NCBI RefSeq assembly: GCF_012034205.1
Contig: NZ_JAATEM010000011.1
Location: 114,222 to 178,221, forward strand
Length of the DNA stretch: 64,000 bases
Direction of reading: 5' to 3'
Origin: Streptomyces composti
Lineage (GTDB): Bacteria; Actinomycetota; Actinomycetes; Streptomycetales; Streptomycetaceae
The notes beneath the pieces are model-generated. The model saw only the letters and a program-made list of their open reading frames with translations, was not told the DNA's origin and ran no database searches. Shown here one piece after another: positions 17,115 to 26,047 of this stretch (positions are counted from its first letter, which is position 1; the number at the start of each line of letters is the position of its first letter). The translations under genes were made by a program, and so were the position numbers.

Positions 17115-18170
17115 ATGGCAGCGCACCGCAGGTCCAGACAGCGCTCGGCGGCCGGTACCACCGCTCGTACCGCCGCCACCCTCGCCCTCGCGGGCGCGGC
17201 CACCACCACCGTCCTCGACGGCACGGGGCAGGCCGATCCGCAGCTGACCCCGCAGCAGGCCAAGGCCCGGGTGGACCAGTTGTACCGGGAGGCGGAGGTC
17301 GCCACCGAGAAGTACAACGGGGCCAAGGAGAAGGCGGACACGGCCCGGGAACGGGTGCGCAGACTCCAGGACGAGGTGGCCCGCAAGCAGGAGCGGCTCA
17401 ACGCGGCCCGGTCCGCGCTGGGTTCGGTCGCCACCGCCCAGTACCGCAGCGGCGGCCTCGACCCGGCCCTGCAGCTGGTCCTCTCCGACGACCCCGACGG
17501 CTACCTCGACGGCGTCGCGTTCGCCGAGCGGGCGGGCAGCCGCCAGAACGCCGCCGTGAACCGGGTGCGCGCACAGCTTCGGGAGATCGAGCAGCTGCGC
17601 GGCGCCGCCCGCGTCGAGCTGAAGTCCCTCGCCTCCCGTCAGGCGCAGCTGAAGAAGCACAAGAAGACGATCACCGGGAAGCTCGGTGAGGCCCGGCGGC
17701 TGCTCGCCCGGCTGACACCCGAGCAGCGCGCCGACGACGGCACCGGCCGCGCCGCACGCGCCGCGGCAACCGGCCGGGAGGGCCTGGCCGCGCCCGGCGC
17801 CGCCACCGCCCAGGCGCCCAGCCCCCGCGCCGCCCAGGCCGTCTCCTACGCCTACCAGAAGCTCGGCAGCCCCTATGTGTGGGGCGCGACAGGGCCCGAC
17901 GCCTTCGACTGCTCCGGACTGGTCCAGGCCGCGTACCGTTCCGCGGGCGTCTCCCTGCCCCGCACCACCTACGCCCAGATCAATGCGGGCCGCCGCGTCG
18001 CCCGCTCCGAACTCCTCCCCGGCGACCTGGTCTTCTTCTACTCGGGCATCAGCCACGTCGGCATCTACGTCGGCAACGGGCAGATGATCCACGCCCCGAA
18101 CCCCTCGGCCCCGGTCCGGCTGGCTCCCGTCGACCAGATGCCCTTCGCGGGCGCCACCCGGGTGGGCTGA
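17115..18170 (+). CDS. Secreted NlpC/P60 peptidoglycan hydrolase, paralogue without riboswitch
   Basis: A 351-residue paralogue of the gene at 13965. Signal peptide (AAHRRSRQRS, then TLALAGAATTTVL), coiled coil (about 50-200) and C-terminal NlpC/P60 domain with C266 (FDCSGL) and H314 (SHVGIYVG). It is predicted to cleave wall peptides outside the membrane. The ATG at 17115 is preferred to the GTG at 17103: the Shine-Dalgarno GAAAGGA ends one base before the GTG, and MAAHRRSR aligns with the start of the paralogue. The linker before the hydrolase domain is short and Ala/Pro-rich, unlike the Gln-rich linker of the paralogue. No c-di-AMP riboswitch is present, so the two are probably regulated differently. 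Confidence 0.93.
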   Translation: MAAHRRSRQRSAAGTTARTAATLALAGAATTTVLDGTGQADPQLTPQQAKARVDQLYREAEVATEKYNGAKEKADTARERVRRLQDEVARKQERLNAARSALGSVATAQYRSGGLDPALQLVLSDDPDGYLDGVAFAERAGSRQNAAVNRVRAQLREIEQLRGAARVELKSLASRQAQLKKHKKTITGKLGEARRLLARLTPEQRADDGTGRAARAAATGREGLAAPGAATAQAPSPRAAQAVSYAYQKLGSPYVWGATGPDAFDCSGLVQAAYRSAGVSLPRTTYAQINAGRRVARSELLPGDLVFFYSGISHVGIYVGNGQMIHAPNPSAPVRLAPVDQMPFAGATRVG

Positions 18171-18209
18171 GCGGCCGGCCGCCCCTGCCGCCCGTCCCGC
18201 GTCGCCGCC

Positions 18210-18947
18210 TCAGACCAGCCGTCGTGCCGTCGCCCACCGCGTCAGCTCGTGCCGGTTGGACAGCTGCAGCTTCCGCAGCACCGCCGAGACATGCGACTCG
18301 ACCGTCTTCACCGAGATGAACAGCTGCTTGGCGATCTCCTTGTAGGCGTAGCCGCGCGCGATCAGCCGGAGCACCTCGCGCTCACGCTGGGTGAGCCGGT
18401 CCAGGTCCTCGTCGACCGGGGGTGCGTCGGTGGAGGCGAAGGCGTCCAGCACGAACCCGGCCAGGCGCGGCGAGAACACCGCGTCGCCCTCCTGCACCCG
18501 GAAGATCGAGTCCACCAGGTCCGTGCCGGTGATCGTCTTGGTGACGTAGCCGCGGGCGCCGCCGCGGATCACCCCGATCACGTCCTCCGCCGCGTCCGAC
18601 ACGGACAGCGCCAGGAAGCGGACCGGCTGCTCGGTGTCGTTCATCAGCGCGGCGCAGCGGCGCAGCACCTCGACACCGCCGCCACCGGGCAGGTGCACAT
18701 CGAGCAGGACGACCTCGGGCCGGGTCGCGGTGATGACCGAGACCGCCTGGTCGACGTCGGCGGCCTCGCCGACCACCTCGACCCCCGTCTGTTCGGTCTG
18801 GCCGATCTCGGCCTGGACGCCGGTGCGGAACATGCGGTGGTCGTCGACGAGGACGACCCGCACATGACGCCGTGCGGAGCCGGCCTCCGCGGCCTCGGTC
18901 TCCGGTGCCGCTCCGGCCGTTCCGTTCGCCTCGGTCGGCTCACTCAT
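18210..18947 (-). CDS. LuxR-family (NarL-type) response regulator
   Basis: A 245-residue response regulator. The receiver domain (about 28-150) has the acidic pair DD35-36, phospho-acceptor D83 (VVLLDVHLPG) and the conserved Lys in YVTKTITG. The C-terminal GerE/LuxR helix-turn-helix contains LTQREREVLRLIARGYAYKE and KTVESHVSAVLRKL. The ATG at 18947 overlaps the TGA of the histidine kinase gene (ATGA), so both are one transcript and form a cognate pair. The first 27 residues are a disordered acidic extension. Targets are unknown; the neighbouring PspC-domain membrane genes suggest envelope-stress control. Confidence 0.95.
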   Translation of the reverse strand: MSEPTEANGTAGAAPETEAAEAGSARRHVRVVLVDDHRMFRTGVQAEIGQTEQTGVEVVGEAADVDQAVSVITATRPEVVLLDVHLPGGGGVEVLRRCAALMNDTEQPVRFLALSVSDAAEDVIGVIRGGARGYVTKTITGTDLVDSIFRVQEGDAVFSPRLAGFVLDAFASTDAPPVDEDLDRLTQREREVLRLIARGYAYKEIAKQLFISVKTVESHVSAVLRKLQLSNRHELTRWATARRLV

Positions 18948-20236
18948 GACGTGTTCTCCGCCCTTTCCATCTCCAGCTCGACCTCCGTGCCGCCGTCCGG
19001 CGCCGGGCGGACCCGGGCCGTGCCGCCGTTGCGCTCCATGCGGCCGATGATCGATTCTCTGACGCCCATGCGGTCGGCGGGTATCGAATCGAGGTCGAAG
19101 CCGGGGCCGCGGTCGCGGACGGACACGAACACCGTTCTCCCCTCGACCTCGGCGTAGACCTGAACCGCACCACCCTCGCCACCGTACTTGGCGGCGTTCA
19201 CCATTGCCTCGCGCGCGGCTTGCATCTGCGCGCCCACCTTCTCGTCGAGCGGGCAGTCGCCGACCACGACGACCTCGATGGGGACGCCGTGCTTGTCCTC
19301 CACCTCGGCGGCCGTGCGCCGCACGGCGTCGGCCAGGTTGGCCGGCTCGTCGGCCTCGTCCTTGCCGGTGCCCTCCGGCTTGTAGAGCCAGGTGCGCAGG
19401 TCGCGCTCCTGGGCGCGGGCGAGCCGGCGCACCTCGGCGGGGTTGTCCGCGTTGCGCTGGATCAGGGTGAGGGTGTGCAGCACCGAGTCGTGCACATGGG
19501 CGGCCACCTCGGCCCGCTCCTGCGCGCGGATGCGCATCAGCCGCTCCTGGGAGAGGTCCTGCGTCATCCGCACCAGATAGGGGCCGGCGAGCAGCGTTAT
19601 GCCGACGAGGACGGCGAGGGCGGCCTGCAGCACCGCGCCGAGGTGGGCCCCGGAGCCCCGCAGTACGAATATCCCGGAGACGCCCGCGGTCACCAGCAGG
19701 ACGCCCGCGACGGCCCGCAGCAGCGTGACCGTGCGCCGGCGCCGCCCGACCTCCATCCAGCGGGCGCGGCGGGCGTTGTCGGCCTGCCGCCACACCAGCG
19801 CCACACCGGCGCCGACCAGGACCAGCGGCCACAGGTAGGCGCGGGCGCCGTCGGTGAGGTTCACACTGCCCACGAACACCATGGCCACGACGACCATGAG
19901 GAGCAGCGCGACGATCTGCCCCTTGTCCGGCTTGCGGGCGACGAGCCGGCGGCGGCCGTCCGGCGATATCTCCGTGGTGACCAGCGAGGGCGTCTTCCGC
20001 GCGTTCACCCCGCCGACGCCGAGCGGCACGAAGAACCAGAACGCGGCGTACAGCAGCGCGCCGAGACCGTCCGCCGTGGACAGGGCCACGAACGCCAGCC
20101 GGACCCAGATGACGGGCAGCCCGAGGTGTCCGGCGAGCCCCCGCGCCACGCCCCCCAGCCAGCGTCCGTCACTGCTGCGGTAGAGCTTGCGCGGCGGCCG
20201 CGGCTCGGCTGTGGGCGCAGCTGCGGCTTCCGACAT
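18944..20236 (-). CDS. PspC-domain sensor histidine kinase
   Basis: A 430-residue membrane kinase. The N-terminus is a PspC domain (LYRSSDGRWLGGVARGLAGH with the following hydrophobic VIWVRLAFVAL), then three to four more membrane helices, a HisKA_3 dimerisation helix with phospho-acceptor H249 (AAHVHDSVLHTLTL) and a HATPase_c domain with the N-box REAMVNAAKYGG and DRGPGFD. PspC domains elsewhere sense or respond to membrane stress. It is divergent from another PspC gene (20415) across 178 bp and translationally coupled to its response regulator. The ATG at 20236 is chosen; upstream in-frame residues do not look coding. Confidence 0.94.
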   Translation of the reverse strand: MSEAAAAPTAEPRPPRKLYRSSDGRWLGGVARGLAGHLGLPVIWVRLAFVALSTADGLGALLYAAFWFFVPLGVGGVNARKTPSLVTTEISPDGRRRLVARKPDKGQIVALLLMVVVAMVFVGSVNLTDGARAYLWPLVLVGAGVALVWRQADNARRARWMEVGRRRRTVTLLRAVAGVLLVTAGVSGIFVLRGSGAHLGAVLQAALAVLVGITLLAGPYLVRMTQDLSQERLMRIRAQERAEVAAHVHDSVLHTLTLIQRNADNPAEVRRLARAQERDLRTWLYKPEGTGKDEADEPANLADAVRRTAAEVEDKHGVPIEVVVVGDCPLDEKVGAQMQAAREAMVNAAKYGGEGGAVQVYAEVEGRTVFVSVRDRGPGFDLDSIPADRMGVRESIIGRMERNGGTARVRPAPDGGTEVELEMERAENTS

Positions 20237-20414
20237 GCCATTGATGGTCACACGCCTGCCCGCCCGGAGCATCAGGGTCGGCCCCGGAGACTCCCCTGAT
20301 CTCCGCGAGCCCCGCCCTTCGAACATTCCCCCGGCCCCGGCTCAGGGGCATATCAGGGTCGGGCCAGGGTCGTTCCGACTCCCGCCGCGGCGGCTCGCCC
20401 GTCACCATGGACGC

Positions 20415-21875
20415 ATGACGGATCACCAGCACGCCGCGCCGGATCCGGGACCCGGCTCCGGCCCGCGCCCCGGGCAGGGCGCAGGGCCGCGGGACGCCGC
20501 ACCCGGCGCGGCCGGCGCGCGCCCGCACGAGCAGGCGGACGCGCGGGCGAGGCAGGGAGCGACGGCCGGAGCCACCGCCCCGCCGCCGGACGAGGCCGGT
20601 GAGCCCGCGCCCGAGCCGCCCCACCGCTTCCGTCGCGACCGCAGTCACCAGATGATCGGGGGGGTGTGCGCCGGGCTCGGCCGGCTGTGCGACATGGACC
20701 CGGTGATCTTCCGGATCACCCTCGCCGTGCTGTCCGCCACCGGCGGCATCGGCCTGATCTTCTACGGCTTCGCCTGGCTGTTCGTCCCCTATGACGACGA
20801 GGAGGACGAGCACGAGTTCCGCAGGCTGCTCACCGGCCGGGTCGAGGGTCACACGCTGGCGGCCGTGCTGTTCGCCCTGGTCGGCTGCGGTGTCTTCCTG
20901 ACCATGCTGAACAACGGCGGTGTGCTCAGCTTCGCCGTCATACTGTCCCTCCTGCTCGCCGGCGCCGGGTACTGGTCCCGGCACCGCGGCGCCCCCAGCC
21001 CCGACCCGGTGACCGCCCAGGCCACGGCCGACGCCCCGCCGGAGGCGCAGGCCCCCCCGTTCCCCACGGCCTACCCGTCCTGGTGGCGCGACCCCATCGT
21101 CAAGGACGGCACGCATGTCGGCGGCACCGGCTACCTCTGGGGCCCCCGCGACTCCCACGAGCGCGACGTCGCCGCCGCCCTCGACGTCAGCCTGGGCACC
21201 CACGCAGGCACCACCGCCCAGACCCCGCGCCCCCGCCCGCCGAGACCGCGCGGCCCCCGCGGGATCGGCGGCTGGGTCTTCCTGCTCGCCCTGGCGGCCG
21301 CCTGGCTCGGCACCCAGCTCACCTGGGACACCCAGTCCCTGAGCAGCAGCCTGCAGACCGGGCTGGCCTGCGCCCTCGCCGTTTTCGGCCTGGGCATCGC
21401 GGTCAGTGCCTTCCTGGGCCGCACCGGCGCCGGATCCATCGTCCTCGCCGTCATCACGGCGGGCCTGCTCGCCGCCTCGGCAGCCCTGCCGAACGACCTC
21501 ACCACCGAGTGGAACCGCACCACCTGGAAGCCCGCCTCGACCGCACAGATACGCCCCTCCTACGAGCTGGGCGCCGGCACCGGCACGCTGGACCTGTCCC
21601 GGATACGCGTCCCCGAGGGCAGAACCGTCACGGCCTCGGGCCACGTGGGACTGGGCCGCATCCATGTGATCGTCCCGCGGGATGCGACCGTGAAGCTCGA
21701 CATCGACGTGGGTCTCGGCGACATCCAGCTGCCGGGCGACGACAAGAAGGACGTGGATGTGGCACCGGGCAAGCAGAAGAGCCTGACCCTCGAGGGGACC
21801 GGCGAGTCCGGGACGCTCCGCCTCGATCTGCACGTCGGAGCGGGGCAGGCGGAGGTGAGCCGTGCTGCGTCATGA
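20415..21875 (+). CDS. PspC-domain membrane protein with C-terminal DUF2154/LiaF-like region
   Basis: A 486-residue protein. A disordered ~70-residue Pro/Gly/Ala start leads into a PspC domain (QMIGGVCAGLGRLCDMDPV followed by FRITLAVLSATGGIGLIFYG). Several membrane helices follow, and a soluble C-terminal part with alternating Gly/Asp beta strands (GLGRIHVIVPRDATVKLDID, GLGDIQLPG) resembles the beta-helical domain of LiaF/DUF2154-type proteins (inference). In Firmicutes LiaF restrains the LiaRS envelope-stress system; a similar link to the divergent PspC kinase pair is plausible. The next gene starts inside its last codons (21862), so they are co-translated. Confidence 0.85.
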   Translation: MTDHQHAAPDPGPGSGPRPGQGAGPRDAAPGAAGARPHEQADARARQGATAGATAPPPDEAGEPAPEPPHRFRRDRSHQMIGGVCAGLGRLCDMDPVIFRITLAVLSATGGIGLIFYGFAWLFVPYDDEEDEHEFRRLLTGRVEGHTLAAVLFALVGCGVFLTMLNNGGVLSFAVILSLLLAGAGYWSRHRGAPSPDPVTAQATADAPPEAQAPPFPTAYPSWWRDPIVKDGTHVGGTGYLWGPRDSHERDVAAALDVSLGTHAGTTAQTPRPRPPRPRGPRGIGGWVFLLALAAAWLGTQLTWDTQSLSSSLQTGLACALAVFGLGIAVSAFLGRTGAGSIVLAVITAGLLAASAALPNDLTTEWNRTTWKPASTAQIRPSYELGAGTGTLDLSRIRVPEGRTVTASGHVGLGRIHVIVPRDATVKLDIDVGLGDIQLPGDDKKDVDVAPGKQKSLTLEGTGESGTLRLDLHVGAGQAEVSRAAS

Positions 21876-22089
21876 GTTCCAGCCCGGCCGGCTGGTCGCG
21901 GGCGTCGTCCTCCTCCTCACCGGACTGCTCTACGCCGGGGATGCGCGCGGGGAGTGGGACATCCCCTGGTTCACGCTCATCCCCGTCGTCACCGGCGGTC
22001 TCTGCCTGGCGGGCGCGCTGGGAGTGCTCGCCCGCCTCATACGCCGGCGCGACGAGCCCGGTGCCCGCAGCGAGGAGGGCTACCGGTAG
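21862..22089 (+). CDS. Small two-helix membrane protein
   Basis: A 75-residue protein with two hydrophobic helices (LVAGVVLLLTGLLYAG and LIPVVTGGLCLAGALGVLARL) and a charged C-terminus (RRRDEPGARSEEGYR). The GTG start at 21862 lies 14 bp inside the end of the PspC gene, which argues for translational coupling and a shared role. I do not recognise a family function. Its stop overlaps the convergent DoxX-like gene by 10 bp. Confidence 0.8.
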   Translation: MLRHEFQPGRLVAGVVLLLTGLLYAGDARGEWDIPWFTLIPVVTGGLCLAGALGVLARLIRRRDEPGARSEEGYR

Positions 22090-22610
22090 CCGCCCCTGCG
22101 TTCCCTTCGCCGTGCCCGCAACGCGGCGTCGATGGACAGCACGGGAGCGCCGGCCAGCACCAGCGGGATCCACGCCATGAGATACGGAAGGTCGTTCCCG
22201 AAGTAGTACGGATCGGCGGACCAGCTGACGGTCAGCCACAGGCTCAGCGAGATCAGCGCGCCTCCGAACGCGGCGAGCCGGGCGAGCAGCCCCAGCAGCG
22301 TGCCGATCCCCACCGCCAGCTCACCGAAGGCGATCGCGTAGCCGAAGCCCGCGGGATTCTCGAGGGCCATGTCCACCATCGCCGGAATGGCGGAGGAGTC
22401 CCTGACGCTCCGCATCATGTCCCCGATGGATCCCGCCCCGGAGTCCTTCATGAACGCGCTGTCGGTCAGCTTGTCCAGGCCGGCGTAGACGAAGGTCACG
22501 CCCAGGAAGATTCTCAGGGGGAGCAGTGCGTAGCGGGTGGCGGTGTCCCGCCAGTCGCCGTCTCCGTCCAGTGGGGGGCCGTACGCGTCCGATCGCCTAC
22601 CGTGAGTCAT
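22080..22610 (-). CDS. DoxX family membrane protein
   Basis: A 176-residue DoxX/SURF4-type protein with about four membrane helices. LPLRIFLGVTFVYAGLDKL at the start of the first helix is the family signature, followed by a GELAVGIGTLLGLLARLAAF helix pair. DoxX proteins are small membrane subunits linked to redox or thiol processes in other bacteria; the role here is unknown. The ATG at 22610 (MTHGRRSDAYG) is preferred to upstream low-complexity frame. Its 3' end overlaps the small membrane gene tail to tail. Confidence 0.88.
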   Translation of the reverse strand: MTHGRRSDAYGPPLDGDGDWRDTATRYALLPLRIFLGVTFVYAGLDKLTDSAFMKDSGAGSIGDMMRSVRDSSAIPAMVDMALENPAGFGYAIAFGELAVGIGTLLGLLARLAAFGGALISLSLWLTVSWSADPYYFGNDLPYLMAWIPLVLAGAPVLSIDAALRARRRERRGGYR

Positions 22611-22861
22611 CGCTCTTCGCCGCCTCTCGCCGCCCTGCCGAGACCCCCTCAAGAGACCATACGTACGACAATCGGCCCCGGCTCAATCCTCCCACCCGGC
22701 AATCGGCGGCAACGGGCCCGGATTTCCCGCCCCGGCACCCTCTCGGGCTGCGCCCTGAGTCACTGTTCGCCGCGCACGTCTCTCAACCGACCACCGGACC
22801 TGGGCGTGCCGCAGTCGCGCCCGACTCGCCCCCCGTAGGCGCTCCGCGCACCCCACCCGCC

Positions 22862-22895
22862 CGCAGCCGCAGGCACAGACACAGGCACAGGCACA
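22862..22895. repeat. Short CAGGCA/CAGACA hexamer run
   Basis: Five imperfect hexamers between CGCAGG and CAGCCGC, just after the 3' end of the minus-strand gene at 22900, in a 289-bp gap without a gene. Simple-sequence origin is likely. Confidence 0.7.
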
Positions 22896-22899
22896 GCCG

Positions 22900-24162
22900 C
22901 TATTCCGTCACGTCGATGGTGACGCGGTTCGTCTCGACACCCGCTGCTGTGATGACCTGGACTTCGACCCGGCCGGGTTCGACCTCGGCAGGGACGGGAA
23001 CCGTCAGCACCGTGTCCGTCGGATTGGCGAAGCCACCCTTCACTGGCACCAACGGCACCTGCACATTGACCGCCCCGATCCGCACCACCATCCGCGACAG
23101 AAGATCCGCGCTCCGCGCGCCCACCGGCACGAACCCGACCCCCCGGATCTCGATGTCGTCCCCGGTCCGGATCGGCCCGTCCAGATCCCCCGCCTCCCGG
23201 GCCCGCACGACCGAGAGGATCACCGGCCGCCCGCCCTCCGCGTACTTCGCCGCCAGGTACGTCGCCGCCGACACCAGCACCACCACCGCCAGCCCCCACG
23301 GCAGATCCGGCAGCTGATCCGGCCGCCGCCCCAGCCGCACCGCGGCGAACACCAGCGCCGCCGCGCTGATCACCACGTACTGGATGTCCGCGAAGGCCCC
23401 CCGCCCGTCGTCGTCCGTCAGCAGGTCCGCAGCCCGCGGCCGCCCCGCCCGCACCTTCTGCAGCCGCTGCGCCTGCACCCGCACCCCGACGACCCGCCGC
23501 ACCAGCACCGCGACCCCGCACACCACCGCCAGCACGGTCACCACACCGACGCCCCGGCGCAAGCCGAGCCCGTCGATCAGCGCCTCTCGCTCACCGCGCC
23601 CCGAGGCCGCCGCCAGCCTCCCGGCCAGCACCAGCACCGCGTAGACGACGAACAGCACCCAGCCCGCGGCCACCGCACGCGAGGTGGACAGCCGGTTGTC
23701 CTCCCCGATCACCGGTGCCAGCACCCCGCCCCGCGCCCGGTGGAACCAGGACGCCGCCGTCAGTGCCGCCCCGACCACCACCGCCGCCAGCAGCCCCGCG
23801 GTCCGCGCGTCGGTCCACCCCGCCCCGACCGCCGTGAGCGCCTGCACCACCAGCAGCAGCACGACCGCGGCCCACACCGCGACGGTCGTCCACCGCCACA
23901 CCCGGGCGAACCAGGCCGCGCCCTCCGCCCGGCCGCGTTCGGCGACGACCCCCGCGGCCTGGGTCAGCTCCTCCGACACCCACTGCCGGGAGGCGGACGC
24001 CGAGTGGGCGACGGCGGCCGGCAGCCCCTGCCCGGCCGCGAACTCGTCCCGCTTGCGCAGAAACGCCGCGACCGCGCGCCGGTGCCCTTCCCGCACCCCG
24101 TGCGGGCAGTCCCCGCAGGTGCAGCCGCCTCCGTGCGCAGCCTCACCGACAGCGGCGTCCAT
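22900..24162 (-). CDS. Conserved membrane protein with N-terminal Cys cluster and C-terminal IPT/TIG-like domain
   Basis: A 420-residue protein I cannot name. A short N-terminal Cys motif (GGCTCGDCPHGV: C-x-C-x2-C) could bind metal. Several membrane helices follow (VAVWAAVVLLLVVQALTAV, LLAAVVVGAALTAASW, WVLFVVYAVLVLAG, VVTVLAVVCGVAVLV, LAVVVLVSAATYLAA). The last ~110 residues are beta-rich (DDIEIRGVGFVPVG, TDTVLTVPVPAEVEPGRVEV, VTIDVTE) like an IPT/TIG immunoglobulin-type fold. The ATG at 24162 is chosen; an AGGAGG lies about 15 bases upstream, a little far, and an earlier start at 24219 is possible. It stands alone on the minus strand. Confidence 0.72.
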   Translation of the reverse strand: MDAAVGEAAHGGGCTCGDCPHGVREGHRRAVAAFLRKRDEFAAGQGLPAAVAHSASASRQWVSEELTQAAGVVAERGRAEGAAWFARVWRWTTVAVWAAVVLLLVVQALTAVGAGWTDARTAGLLAAVVVGAALTAASWFHRARGGVLAPVIGEDNRLSTSRAVAAGWVLFVVYAVLVLAGRLAAASGRGEREALIDGLGLRRGVGVVTVLAVVCGVAVLVRRVVGVRVQAQRLQKVRAGRPRAADLLTDDDGRGAFADIQYVVISAAALVFAAVRLGRRPDQLPDLPWGLAVVVLVSAATYLAAKYAEGGRPVILSVVRAREAGDLDGPIRTGDDIEIRGVGFVPVGARSADLLSRMVVRIGAVNVQVPLVPVKGGFANPTDTVLTVPVPAEVEPGRVEVQVITAAGVETNRVTIDVTE

Positions 24163-24431
24163 GCCGCTCTGTCTCGCCTCCTGCACCGCCACGCCCGATG
24201 CCCGCCTTCCACAACTCACCGATGACGAAAGCGAATTGTGCCCTAGCCCGATCGCCCTCCGTGCCTGACCCCTCCGCCGCTCCGCGTCACCAGGGGTGAA
24301 CCTCGGAACCCCGCGTTGACCCGCCGAGGCGACGCGTCAACCCGGACCCGGCCCTCTCACCCGGCCACCCGCCGGACCAGGCGCCCCTCCAACCGGACCC
24401 GGCACCGCAGACCGGCCGCCCTCTCCCCCGC

Positions 24432-25226
24432 TCATCCCAGCAGTTCCGGCTCGCTCCGTGTGATGTCCCGCCACATCGGCTGGTAGTTGATCCAGGCCAC
24501 CAGATCCCCGCCCACCTGCTCCCGCGTGGCCACCGCCTGCCGGTGGTCGATCAGCACCGGCCGCCCGGCCGCCTTCGCCGCCAGCTGCACCTGGCACGAG
24601 CGCTCCATCGACACGAACCACCATGCCGCCGCGTCGACCGAGTCCCCCACCGTGAGCAGCCCGTGATTGCGCAGCACCAGCGCCTTGTGGGTGCCGAGCA
24701 CCGCGGCGATGCGCCGCCCCTCCTCCGCGTCGACGGTGACCCCGCTGTAGGCGTCGTAGAGCGCGTGGTCCTCGTAGAAGGCGCAGCTCTCCTGGGTGAT
24801 CGGTTCCAGCAGTTCGCCGAGCGCGGCGAGGGCCCGCCCGTGCACCGAGTGGCAGTGGGCGACGGCGACGACGTCGGGACGTGCGGCGTGCACCTGGGCG
24901 TGCACGGTGAACGCGGCCTGGTTGACGTGGTAACGGCCCTCCACGACCTGCCCGTCCCGGTTGGCCAGCACCAGGTCGCTCACAGTGACGTGCCGGAAGG
25001 GCATCCCGAACGGGTTGACCCAGAAGCAGTCGGAGTACTCGGGGTCGCGCGCGGTGATGTGCCCCGAGACGCCGTCCTCGAAGCCGAGCCGCCCGAACAG
25101 CCGCAGCGCGCCCGCCAGCCGCTCCTTGCGGTGCCGGCGCTCGTCCTCGACCGACTCGTGCATCGGCGGCATGGCGAACCGCAGCTGCTCGGTGGGCAGC
25201 GGCGGGGGCGGGGTGGGCCCGTGCAT
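24432..25226 (-). CDS. Class II aldolase/adducin family protein
   Basis: A 264-residue class II aldolase/adducin-head protein. The divalent metal ligands are seen in VAVAHCHSVHG and in LVLRNHGLLTVGD; FEDGVSGHITARDP near residue 50 is the substrate-binding Gly/Ser loop. Family members split phosphorylated sugars (fuculose- or ribulose-phosphate) or act as decarboxylases or dehydratases; the long N-terminus and the SCAFYEDHALYDAYSG segment are those of the actinobacterial branch without an assigned substrate. It is divergent from a flavin-type oxidoreductase gene over a 139-bp promoter region. Confidence 0.9.
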   Translation of the reverse strand: MHGPTPPPPLPTEQLRFAMPPMHESVEDERRHRKERLAGALRLFGRLGFEDGVSGHITARDPEYSDCFWVNPFGMPFRHVTVSDLVLANRDGQVVEGRYHVNQAAFTVHAQVHAARPDVVAVAHCHSVHGRALAALGELLEPITQESCAFYEDHALYDAYSGVTVDAEEGRRIAAVLGTHKALVLRNHGLLTVGDSVDAAAWWFVSMERSCQVQLAAKAAGRPVLIDHRQAVATREQVGGDLVAWINYQPMWRDITRSEPELLG

Positions 25227-25365
25227 AAGTCCTCCCGCGGGGGTTTTGCGTATGGGGCGGAAGTTACCGCCGGGAGGCCCGGTACGACAGATCGGTTCTG
25301 TAAAGGCGGTACAACGCTCCGTTTACCCGACAGTGGATGTCCGGTATTCGCGGAACACTCCCCGT

Positions 25366-25923
25366 ATGAACGTGAACTGGGAGGCTTTCGTCACCGCCGA
25401 GCCGGACCTCGCGAGAACCGTGGAGCAGCGCTTTGGTGCCTACACCCACCACGTCCTGGCGACGCTCCGCAAGGACGGCTCACCGCGCACCACCGGCCTG
25501 GAGGTGCGCTTCTTCGACGGCGAGCTGTGGTTCGGCATGATGCCCGACTCACGCAAGGCGCTCGACCTGCGCCGGGACCCGCGCTTCGCGCTCCAGGCGA
25601 ACCCCGGGGAGGGCACCGGCATGGGCGGCGGCGACGTCCGGATCAGCGGCCGGGCGTTCGAGGTCGACGACGAGGAGATCCGCCGCAAGTACACCCGGGG
25701 GCAGACGGACGCGACGGAGGAAGCAGCGGAACGAGCCGCGGAAGCAGCCGGGAACACGGGAAGCGGGAAAGAGACGGAGGAGAAGGCGGAGGAGCCGGAG
25801 CGGTTCCACCTCTTCCGCACCGAGCTGACGGAGGTCGTGCGGACCTACGTCGAGGACGAGAAGTACCTGGTCATGCAGGTCTGGAAGCCGGGAGAGCCGG
25901 TGCGCACGCTCAAGCGGACCTGA
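25366..25923 (+). CDS. Pyridoxamine 5'-phosphate oxidase-fold (flavin/F420-type) protein
   Basis: A 185-residue split beta-barrel protein. VLATLRKDGSPRTTGLEVRFFDG and LWFGMMPDSRKALDLRRDPR are the typical two strand-loop segments for the flavin or F420 phosphate. An acidic Glu/Ala-rich insertion at about residues 115-145 (AEAAGNTGSGKETEEKAEE) is unusual for the family and looks like a disordered linker. C-terminal EDEKYLVMQVWKPG closes the barrel. The substrate is unknown. The ATG at 25366 (MNVNWEAFVTAEPDL) is chosen; in-frame sequence upstream lies in the promoter. Confidence 0.85.
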   Translation: MNVNWEAFVTAEPDLARTVEQRFGAYTHHVLATLRKDGSPRTTGLEVRFFDGELWFGMMPDSRKALDLRRDPRFALQANPGEGTGMGGGDVRISGRAFEVDDEEIRRKYTRGQTDATEEAAERAAEAAGNTGSGKETEEKAEEPERFHLFRTELTEVVRTYVEDEKYLVMQVWKPGEPVRTLKRT

Positions 25924-26047
25924 TCGCTGCTGAGCCCCGGCACGGCCGGAGAGCCCCGGGCGCCCGGTCAAGGACCAGGGCGCCCGTCGGCATCACTCCC
26001 GTGGGATCACATCCGGGGATCACTCCCCCGCCATCACCCCCGCGGGG

